Origin: Liolophura sinensis
Taxonomy: Eukaryota; Mollusca; Polyplacophora; Chitonida; Chitonidae
Direction: 5' to 3'
NCBI RefSeq assembly: GCF_032854445.1
Contig: NC_088307.1
Location: 20,782,017-20,846,016 of the forward strand
DNA length: 64,000 nt
Part shown: piece by piece, positions 53,501-62,255 of the stretch
How the letters are laid out: every line of letters starts with the position of its first letter
Position numbering within the stretch: the stretch's first letter is position 1
Notes under the pieces: model-generated
Told to the model about the DNA's origin: nothing
Seen by the model: only the letters and a program-made list of their open reading frames with translations
Databases searched by the model: none
Made by a program: the position numbers and the translations under genes

Positions 53501-56500
53501 CGGCCATCGGCAGGTTGTTGGCAAACCTTCCCACATAGACCAGAGAGGAAGCCAGCATGAGCTGGACTTGAACTCACAGCGACTACATTGGTGAGAGGCT
53601 CCTGGATCATTGCCACACACTGCACAAGAATAAGTCAGGTTGGAACTGAGTCACCAGTGCACAAGAAAGGTTTGATGACTGAAGACGTTGTATACCTGTT
53701 GCCCCTTCTTCATCCTGTAAGGCAACATAACCATTCCAATCCATCAACATGGTTACCGTGACGAAAGCATCAGGAGCGTTGGATGCACATGCCTCCATAA
53801 GCGGTGTACGACCTAAAACAAAACACGCCAATGTAACTCAAGTCTTCTACATTATTATTTGTTTATTATAAAATTTAACAATGGCAAATGACCTACAAAA
53901 TTCCAGTCCCCTGCAGATGGTTTTAGCTAGATCACTGGACTATTTATTTAATTATTTATTTAATTGTCCAATGTACAATTTTTTTATCCATATGAGGGCA
54001 ATCAGTTCTATGGGCGGAGGAAATCGAAAAGCCTGGAATAAACCCTCGTATTGATTTGCACAATATGTTAGTCAAAGACCAGCTATCTTCAATGAATTTA
54101 CTCTCCGGCCATAAGTGAGAAGGTCTTCCAGCATCCTGTGGATGGTCTTGGGTTTCCCCCGGGCTCTGCCCGGTTTCCTCCCACCATAATGCTGGCCCGC
54201 CATCGTATAAGTGAAATATTCTTGAACACGGCGAAAAACACCAATCAAATAAAGAAATAAATAAATAAATCTTTAACGAATCACTATTCTTGAGTACAGC
54301 ATAAAACCCCAATCAAAATATAAAACTAAATAAAAATCTTCAACCAATTTTATGGACAAACTACGACCACTTATTGTCGGTCACTCAATGTCCACAACTG
54401 ATAAGACCGGGAAAATCTACTATTTCATGTCAATCGCTGGGGTTGTACCCACACCCTGCAAAGTCGCGGTGATTTTCACCACAACAACTCATCCATGGCC
54501 CGCTCACAATTTGACTTTTGAGCTGTCAAAACTCACACGATACTTTTCACAACAACTTTTGGTGAACGGAGCAAAAAACAACACAAAGTGAATAAATTAT
54601 AAAAATTGCCCTTAAAGTTTAGTTAAATCTTATTTTAAAACTTTTCAAGCCTCTTATATAAACAACTGTAAGCTATTCTCCCAAAATTCTGAGATAATAA
54701 CCATTCATGTTATTGAAGCCACATTAGTTTGTACATCACAAAGGGACATAACTGTGTTGAACTCTCAGATGACACATGCTTTACATCACAGGTTTGGTGT
54801 GTTTTTTTTTTTTTTAGCAGCATTATGTGTTTCTTTTTACAACAACATCCCAAGTGGTTGTTACTTGCATTAACTTGTTTATTGTTCGCCTACATTATCT
54901 TGTACGTTGTTTATGTGAACTGTCTTGTCTCTGGTTTATCTAAATTATTTTGTTTGTCGTATTATCTTATCCGTTATCTTGAATGTTGTTCCCCCGCATT
55001 ATTTTGCTGTATACTGATACTTCTTCTGTTGTTTACATGTACCTCCATTATGGCGTTTGCTTTTCTTATCTACGTTGTTCTCACTGTTTTTTACCTGCAT
55101 TCTTTTCTCTGTTATTTATCTGCATTATTTTATAGGTTTATATCTGCTGGTTATTATAAACAAACATTATCTTGTCTGTTGGTAACATGCATTAACCTGC
55201 ATTATTTTGCCTGCTGTTTACCTGCATCTATACTTAGTCTGTTATTTGCCTGCATTATTTTGCCTTTTTTTTTACCTTCATTTATACTTTCTTTGTTGTC
55301 TATCTGCATTATTTTAACTTGTTTACCTGCATTTATACTTTGCCTGTTGTTTACCTGCGTTATTTTGCTTGTTTACCTGCATCTATACTTTGTGTGTTGT
55401 TTACCTGCATCTATACTTTGTTGTTTACCTGCATTATTTTGCCTGTTGTTTACCTGCATTATTTTGCACGTTGTTTACCTGCATCATTTTGCATGTTGTT
55501 TACCTGCAATATTTTGTCTGCTGTGTACCTGAATTATTTTTGCCTGTGGTTGACCTGAATTTATACTTTGACTGTTGTTTACCTCTATTATTTTGCCTTA
55601 TGTTTACCTGCATTATCCTGTCTGTTCGTTGAGCACCCTGCCTCAAGCAGTGCCTGCACCAGCTTAGAATTCTTAGCTGCAGCCAAATGCAGTGCAGTCC
55701 TCCCAAATATGTCACATTCATCTGGGTCAGCGCCAAAATATAGCAGCATCTTCATAATTTTAACAGCATCAGTACCATCTGTAGGCATAATGTAAATATG
55801 AATATTTATTATACTGTTGTTCTGCACCACACTAAAGAAATTTGTGCTAATAAATATAGCTTTATAGGTGGAGCAAACTTTCCACTTATGACCTAGAGGT
55901 TTGCATGCATAAGGCTGATTCCACAAAGCAGTTTCTGGCCTCAGTCAAAATTTAATAACTCTTAATGACGATTATTTTTTTGCACTAGACGTTGAAATTT
56001 TAACACATAAGTTTTTAAGATAACATTGATGAGGTGGGCAAAATTTTAATTTCTGAAGTAAATAAAAAAATAAACCTTCAGATCATATTTCAATTTTTGG
56101 CTTAAGTCAGAAATGGCTTTGTGGAAGTCGCCCATGATGTAATAGTGGTTGTCTTCAAAAAATGTCACCACAACAGACCCCTAGCTAGGATTTGGTAAAG
56201 GCATGGGGAAGAGCGTCCCAGCCAAATGCGGCCCCTGTCCGCTGGAAGACTTGCATTGCCGGAAATGCTTTCATCGCGTCAAAAGGGTAGTTTTACATCC
56301 AACATCAGGATAAATTAAATGGCCTAAAATACTGTATTTTAGTAAGCTTTGTAATCCTCATAGTCAAACGGGATCCTTAATTGCAAGGCTTGTTGCTGTA
56401 CTCGATTTGATAGATATCACATCTGACCGTAATTCAGGGGTCACCACGGCAGGGAATTTTCTCATTCCACCGCAGGCATTTTAGTGCTTAATTTCATGGG

Positions 56501-58567
56501 GTTTGGTGGCGAGGTGGACGACAACGCTTGTAGAACTTTGCAAACGGGGCTGCTGTAAGACAAGTGGAGAAGTTGTCAGTGACTTGCCAATGATCTGTGG
56601 TTTACCTCGGTTTCTTCCGGGGGCTACCTCCACCCACCTGGCAAGACTGACCCACTGTCATATCAGTGAAATACTCATAAGTATGGCATAAAACAATAAT
56701 CAGTCAGTCAGTCAGTCAAATATCTTACAGGATAAATAAAATGTTAATTGAAACTGATTTTTGAAGCACACCATTTCAGTAGTTGCTGTGACAACAAAAT
56801 CTTGCATACATGTATATTATCATTCCAGCCTTCCAAGATTTATTTTCACTACCTTGTGTGTTCAACTTTCTTCAGTTGAAAGGAAACAGGATCAATTCCT
56901 TTTTAAACTAGATCGGGTCCGCTATCCCTCTAAAGCAGCAAAAATTCCCCTAACAGAAAACGAACAGCTTATCAGGGGCCATGCACTGTGGCTGTACCGA
57001 AAAGAATTTCCTACATCAAAATCGTGTAAGGTTTAATGGTAATCTGGAACTCAATAGTAAGCTGCACTAAAAGTCAGCACACTGGCATATTCGATAAACT
57101 TTCACCTGAAAACACCTGTTTTTGGAGCCAATTAAAAGCTGAAATATTGCCTTTGGAAGTTAAACTGAAATTTTATATTGGGAAATCATCCTGCCTTCAA
57201 AACACTGTTCTAGGACGAACTGACACTTCCTAGACAGCCGAGCTGAAGTCGGCATGCTACTTTGTGAACTCAATGCATTGCCATTCTAGGCACTACACGT
57301 GTAATTTAAGATTTAATAAGCAATGGCTTGGCCAGGTCACAAAATTTGAGGGTTTGCATGGCCAGCCGATTCCGGAACTTCGGAAACCATGTCTCAGGCA
57401 CTCAAGATGCCTTAATGAACGGGTTTCCAATTTGGAAGTAACTCTTGGGAATTGGAGGCGAAAAATAACTACATGTATGTACAAAATCGTTTGCCGATAC
57501 GAATTATAGTGCATAACGTTGTTTTATTCGCAGAAAATTAAAAATACAAAAAAAAAACACCAACTTTACAAAGGACATTTTAGGCATGGCGCTAGGTACT
57601 GCGGTTTTACGGAGGGATGGTGGATGTTCCGAGAGGCATGTCAGAGCGCCACTCGATAAATCGATAGCTAGGACTCTGCAGAAGTGTGATCAACTGCTTT
57701 ACTGTCAACAAGGTCTCATGAAGTGTTGGAGAAAGGGAATCAAGAAAATCACACTCCAGTCAAAGGGCCATGACCAGCCGTTTCTCAAAATCTGAAGACT
57801 CAAGAGGACACGTGGCAATGATTTAATTGCTTATGCTTTTTAAGATGACTTTAAACGCAGAACACCTACCAGAATCTGAACTTTATGTGTTAGGTGTTTT
57901 ATGCAAAACATTACCTCCTATAAAATCCTGACTTCTGCGCTGATTTTACTTCACCTCTGCAGAATTGGTATACTGAATTCCAGGCTTTATGAAATGACCT
58001 CCAAAAGGTTTTGTGCAATAACCTCATAAGGCTTTGTGCAATGACCTCATAAGGCTTTGTGCAATGACCTATGGAAGGCTTTGTGCAATAACCTCCAAAA
58101 GGCTTTGTGCAATGACCTCCAAAAGGCTGTGCGCAATGACCTCCAAAATGCTTTGAGCAAAGACCCTTAAATGGCTTTGTGCAATGACCTCCAAAAGGCT
58201 TTGTGCAATGACCTCCAAAACGCTTTGTGCAACAACCCCAAAAAAGCTTTGTGCAATGACCTCCAAAAGGCTTTGTGCAATGACTTCAAGAGGGCTTTAT
58301 GCACTAAACTACATGTATGTGCATTATTACCAAGAATTTGTGTCCTGACCTTTGGTAAGGGTGATCAGTACACATGGACTAACCTCCTGATGAATGAGTC
58401 TGCGACACAACATTGAGTAAGGGGTTGCCGGAGGGATCTTTCATATGAATATCTACTCCTCGTGTCAAAAGACGCTCCACTTTGACAGCATTACGCTTCT
58501 TGACGGCTTCTAGTAACTCTCGGTGGACAGGTGGTGTTCGTGCTCTCATGAACTCACGATGCTCATC
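50088..58567 (-). CDS. Ankyrin-repeat and SOCS-box (ASB family) protein, six exons, 5' end not found
   Basis: Exons on the minus strand: 58567-58384, 55778-55608, 53812-53696, 52370-52290, 51807-51700, 50527-50088, all GT-AG, giving at least 366 residues. Ankyrin units seen: PPVHRELLEAVKKRNAVKVE, LLYFGADPDECDIFGRTALH with LAAAKNSKLVQALLEAGCST, DNAGRTPLMEACASNAPD, MKLLLAGLSAGVCDKA, SFRVAQTLLHAGARFNP. C-terminal SOCS box: SLQELSRLVIREML (elongin-BC box) and LLPLPPKLQSYL (Cul5 box). Known role: substrate adaptor of Cullin-5 ubiquitin ligases. Which ASB this is cannot be told. Introns between all listed exons are phase 1. The upstream-most exon begins in phase 0, so either its ATG (FMRART) starts the protein or a further 5' exon exists. 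Confidence 0.9.
50716..50852 (-). mobile_element. SINE family S1 fragment in ASB intron E/F
   Basis: ttatttgattgatgttttac, deletion of the tcaagaatatt part, then gtgggaggaaactaagcag. Confidence 0.8.
51467..51545 (-). mobile_element. SINE family S6 fragment
   Basis: aatggtggaggaaaccagaa tgcctggaataaacc, as at 11462 and 53995. Confidence 0.45.
51700..51807 (-). CDS. ASB exon E, ankyrin repeat
   Basis: LHCVCMNRKQNRFVRNEIVM then KLLLAGLSAGVCDKA; acceptor tttctctttcccag. Confidence 0.85.
52290..52370 (-). CDS. ASB exon D (least certain exon)
   Basis: Phase-compatible 81-bp exon containing LNIHCDLPVLEILLLL, an ankyrin-helix-like end. The 5' half (LSNKKPPFPF) fits an ankyrin repeat poorly, so the acceptor could be wrong. 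Confidence 0.55.
52600..52712 (+). mobile_element. Tc1/mariner-like end, second copy
   Basis: gggaacttacttttgatgca and 80 bases before it match the right end of the element at 44001-44757; no partner end found nearby. Confidence 0.55.
53394..53622 (-). mobile_element. SINE family S1 in ASB intron C/D
   Basis: Nearly complete minus-strand copy from ttgattggtgttttacgtcg to ggctcctggatcattgcc; lies 74 bp beyond exon C. Confidence 0.92.
53696..53812 (-). CDS. ASB exon C, ankyrin repeat
   Basis: GRTPLMEACASNAPDAFVTV then LMDWNGYVALQDEEGAT; donor ACAG|gtatac. Confidence 0.9.
53995..54050 (-). mobile_element. SINE family S6 fragment
   Basis: atgggcggaggaaatcgaaa agcctggaataaaccc after an (attta)n run. 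Confidence 0.45.
54098..54325 (+). mobile_element. SINE family S1 plus extra tail fragment
   Basis: ctctccggccataagtgaga to caaataaagaaataaataaa, then a second tail fragment (ttcttgagtacagcataaaa) at 54284-54325. Confidence 0.88.
54880..55607 (-). repeat. 25-bp degenerate array of exon B splice donor
   Basis: On the minus strand the unit is aaaataatgcaggtaaacaacaggc, i.e. the last bases of exon B (ataatgcag) plus gtaaac. Donor-like sites recur at about 25-bp steps (plus-strand ttacct at 55604, 55579, 55500, 55475, 55450, 55425, 55401, 55373, 55351, 55323 and further down with decay). Confidence 0.9.
55608..55778 (-). CDS. ASB exon B, two ankyrin repeats
   Basis: GTDAVKIMKMLLYFGADPDE, DIFGRTALHLAAAKNSKLVQ, ALLEAGCSTNRQDNA; its donor ataatgcag|gtaaac is the founder of the 25-bp array downstream. 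Confidence 0.93.
55912..56133. mobile_element. Fold-back MITE D, copy 2
   Basis: gattccacaaagcagtttct ggcctcagtcaaaattt mirrored by caatttttggcttaagtcag aaatggctttgtggaagtc. Confidence 0.75.
56500..56720 (+). mobile_element. S1-related SINE variant
   Basis: gtggtttacctcggtttctt, catatcagtgaaatactcat aagtatggcataaaac and a (cagt)n end; the body differs strongly from S1. Confidence 0.5.
56740..57980. other. ASB intron A/B interior, nothing recognised
   Basis: Several open frames of 60-90 codons on the plus strand, none with a recognisable domain. Confidence 0.4.
57988..58305 (+). repeat. 24-bp minisatellite, about 13 copies
   Basis: Unit ggctttgtgcaatgacctcc aaaa with substitutions; the length is a multiple of three, so both strands are open. 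Lies about 80 bp beyond ASB exon A. Confidence 0.95.
58384..58567 (-). CDS. ASB exon A (first recognised exon)
   Basis: DEHREFMRARTPPVHRELLE, KRNAVKVERLLTRGVDIHMK, DPSGNPLLNVVSQTHSSG; acceptor aaatttttcag, donor GGAG|gttagt. Confidence 0.88.
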
Positions 58568-58591
58568 CTGAAAAATTTATATTTTCATTTG

Positions 58592-58722
58592 AGGTTTATT
58601 TAGGGCCGTACTCAAAACTATTTAACCTATGCGAAGGTGGCCAGCATTAGGTAGGAGGAAACTCGGCAGAGCCCTCGGGGTAACCCATGACTATCCGCAG
58701 GTTGCTGGCAGACCATCCCACA
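58592..58722 (-). mobile_element. SINE family S1 fragment
   Basis: gggccgtactcaaaactatt to atccgcaggttgctggcaga; 25 bp upstream of ASB exon A. Confidence 0.85.
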
Positions 58723-59007
58723 AGCACGGGTACATGCAGGTGTCAAAATGTTAAACATTTCCAGCTCAAGACTGACCATAAGAAAAATTCAGGTCTGTCA
58801 ATGTGATTTGAAGGTTTGATCAGATTTCAATGACAACAAGGAAACAGTAAAACACAACAAAGAATCATTTCTGATCATCACTACATATCATGCATATTTG
58901 CATATAAAATGGTAATGACCTGGGCTCAATATGAGGTCATCTTTATCTTGGGATTTTAAAAACATGTGAATGACCAAACATTTTGACCCCTGACATGTAC
59001 AATTTAT

Positions 59008-59098
59008 TTAATTTACTTGGGAGTTTCAACAATCTTGTACTCAAGAATTTTTCACTTCTACGCAGACTGTGGGTTGAGGAAGCCAGTTTGGGACATAA
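59008..59098 (-). mobile_element. SINE family S1, degenerate tail
   Basis: tgtactcaagaatttttcac ttctacgcagactgtggg. Confidence 0.55.
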
Positions 59099-59299
59099 CA
59101 GACAAACTCTGGCTGATCAATACTGATCAGATCCTCTCATTCTGAGCACCAAATGATCCCTGAGCTGCTGATAAGATTACCGATAACCAATGTATCATGT
59201 TAGAAGCCTTGTAACTCACGAGCTACACATACGTATTTTAAGCGTACGTACGTTACTTTCGTAGTTCATAGTTACTACCGGTCTAGAGATTCCTCTATG

Positions 59300-59580
59300 T
59301 TCAGTTAGGCAAAATTTAGTTCGGCCAAGGATAGCTCCAAACCAAAGTTAGGCAAGATTCAACACATGAATAGGTAAGACACAGAAGTGCCTGCAAACTT
59401 AAAGCCGGGGAGACGTATTTGATGGGTGATGTGTCTCTCAAATGCTGCGACAAACTAGCATGGCAACTGCATCTTGTTTCTATATGGAGCACGATCAGAC
59501 ATTACTTTGGGGCCAAGATCCTTGGAGGAACAAAATGTTTGCCAAACCTAATGTCAGACACTTCAATGGGTAATTTTTGT
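59300..59580. mobile_element. Fold-back MITE B, copy 3 (decayed)
   Basis: gttaggcaaaatttagttcg mirrored by tttgccaaacctaatgtcag; interior cgtatttgatgggtgatgtg tctctcaaa as in copy 2. Confidence 0.6.
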
Positions 59581-59852
59581 CTCAATTACCCATTTTGAAG
59601 GAGGGTGAAAAAATGTATGACAAGTACATTGGATTTTTAACCACAGTGCGATTTAACATTGGATTGGGTATGCTTTCTTAGTCGAGCTAAATTTTGCCCC
59701 AGGGGGCTGTTTCTCAAAGGGGCCTAATCACCATGACGTCACATACTGATGGCATACGTCGATTTGGTCTTTGCAATCAGCGTAATGTTACGACCCAGTT
59801 AAAAAATAGTCACCAGGTGGCTACAACTCCTTTCTTTACATTGGACTGGTAC

Positions 59853-60372
59853 AGTATCGTAGCCACAGGGGGAACCAGTGGTAAACCATACACCGATTCA
59901 CGCCATGTCCGTTAAGTCCTTTCCAAACAATGGTTGCAGTTCAATAGTGGCGTCAACTTTCGCTCTTACCTCTCAGCTCACCCGCACACGCAACATCTCA
60001 CAAATATTCCACTTGGTAAGGGCGCATGAATTCACCTCACAATCATTGCTGAGGCAGCAGCCATTTTGCTTTCGCCACAGTTATGGGTCTTACAAAAGTT
60101 ATCGTTCGTACATTGTGCATGCAGTTTAGACCTGAAAAGACGAGCCTTATGGCCGCCTTGTTTAGAAACGGCCTGCCATGTCGTGAATATGGGGCTGGTG
60201 TGCCATTACCTAATGGAATATACCTGGGATGTTGCGTGTGCGGGCGAACTGAGATGTAAGAGCCAAAGTTGACAACACTTTTGAACAGCAGCCATTGTTT
60301 GGAAAGGATTTATCGGACAGGGCGTGAATCGGTGTTTGGTTTACCACTGGTTCCCCATGTGGCTTCGATACT
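59853..60372. mobile_element. Fold-back MITE C, 520 bp, very long arms
   Basis: agtatcgtagccacaggggg aaccagtggtaaaccatacaccgattcacgcc at 59853 is mirrored at 60372 (agtatcgaagccacatgggg...). Similarity continues for about 170 bp per arm (through cacacgcaacatc), with roughly 85-90% identity by eye, around a 170-bp centre. No transposase. Confidence 0.9.
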
Positions 60373-60399
60373 CCGCAAGCCCAATATATAAAGAGCTGA

Positions 60400-62067
60400 A
60401 GTACCCGCCTGGGGCCAGCCGAACATAAACTTCAGTCGTCAGAGCAATCGAGGCTAGTTTAGGCCACACTGTCAAACCTGGAGGCTAAGGCAGTCTAGCT
60501 TATCATTGCCTGTAAACAAGCAGATTCCATATAAATGAAATCTACTGTCTCTAGTTTTACAGTCACTTCAGAAAATGCGTCATTCTTTCACAGAATAACC
60601 TGAATTTCCTTGAGAATATCCCGGTATTTCCCAGCCATGCCGTCCTCTGCTGTGCTGTCAAAATCTCTTCACACTCTCCCGGCATCGGACGTACTGTACT
60701 ATCGGATTCATTAAGGAAATTATTCGGAGAGAAGGCACAGCACAGCCGAATCCCGGAGAAAACAGCACACATATTGTAAGCGTCACTAATTTTCGCGCAC
60801 TTTCAGACGCCGCCTGGTGGCGAAATGACATTCAGCTCAAACTGTCAGACTGTCACATGCTAGGCGATTCTGACGGGAAATTGATAAATTCCTCATCCTC
60901 GGCGGAGAATTTTTTTGCTACCTATCGGTGTGGAGGCTGCCAGATGATTTTTATTCACACCTGTGTATAGGAAGCTGAGCAACTGGACGGGTTTTGTAAG
61001 TAAAACGCAAAACATTTTTCTTGTTACTTGACTGACGGCGACTGCACTGCACAAATACTGTCTGCTCGTGTTTTCATGTTTTGTCTGATTGTTGCGTAGT
61101 TTTGTTGTCACCGCATCGTTTTATGATATAGAAGGTTGCTATTAATCGTGAAATGACAGTGTCCCCGCTGTCTGCATCCTTTTGTTTCAAAGATCTTATG
61201 CTAACTTACAGTACATAAACTATATATGATGTTACGTATGTGTAGATATGTACCTAATCTCCAAACAAACTTGTCCAACTCCTGTCTAGTATAAAGTACA
61301 AATTTGCATGTACATTTACGTGTTGGTTTTGCCCTAGCGATATCATGGTGAACACTTCAAACAGCCTTAGTGTTTTACAGTACGACTTAGCATGAAAATC
61401 CAGTCTACATTTAAGGATGGCTGATATTTACCAATAAACATTGACTCAGACTGCTACCAGCTTTGGCCTGGACAACTTGTGCAATTGATAATCAGGTTGT
61501 GTTAGTGTTTAGGTACCCATTGGCAAAGCTCGTTCCATATGCTGTACATAAAATTTAACAAACTCTATTAAATTTTTTACGTTTTGCTACCATTGCTGCC
61601 AACCAAGGAGAAAATCTCAGTCAATCCTGGAATAAGCTTCTTTGTTAGCTGTTTGAAGCGTGATGCCAAGTCTACCCGATTTAAGTTTTGGTACATCAGT
61701 CATGTCGTGAAAGTCTAAAAATATGTCACAACCTTACTCGACTATTCAAAGCTATAGAACAACCTAAAAGGCAAAGGTTGACAGCGTTGTTTTGAAAGCT
61801 TGTTCGTCAGTGAAGTAGAAGGATGAAGTACTAGATGCTCTTATAATGACAGAAAAAACGATGCTTTAGCACTGAGTTTATATTGATATTGAAACAATAG
61901 CCTCACATGTAAAATGTCTTTGAGGTGACAGTTGTGGGCAGGGCAAAAATGTGAGATATCATAGAAATCCCAGTTGTGTATGCCATGGAATGAGATGAAA
62001 ATAACCAAGAACCATGGAACACAAGAGTCATTTCTCCAGGTCTTTTATTCCGGGACTAAAGCAACCT
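60400..62067. other. Upstream flank of the ASB gene, no gene recognised
   Basis: May contain the ASB promoter. At 60808-60822 cgccgcctggtggcg resembles a CTCF core on the minus strand. Short MITE B-arm match at 60443-60462. Otherwise featureless. Confidence 0.35.
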
Positions 62068-62255
62068 ACAAGTCCAGCTCATGCTGGCTTCCTCTCCGGC
62101 CGTATGTGGGAAAGTCTGACAGCAATCTGCAGATGGTTGTGGGTTTTCCCCCGGGCTCTGCCCGGTTTTCACCCACCATAATGTTGGCCGTCGTTGTAGA
62201 AGTGAAATATTCTTGAGTACAGCGTAAAACATCAATCAAATAAATAAATAAATAA
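62068..62255 (+). mobile_element. SINE family S1
   Basis: caagtccagctcatgctggc to atcaaataaataaataaata; head truncated. Confidence 0.92.

Noticed and set aside
54729-55532. 267-codon hydrophobic open frame, possible membrane protein
   Set aside because: The Leu/Phe/Cys-rich translation is produced by the degenerate 25-bp array read on the non-coding strand of the ASB intron.
56761-57233. Two adjacent plus-strand open frames as a possible gene opposite the ASB intron
   Set aside because: No domain, no consistent splice sites, and ordinary composition for intronic DNA.
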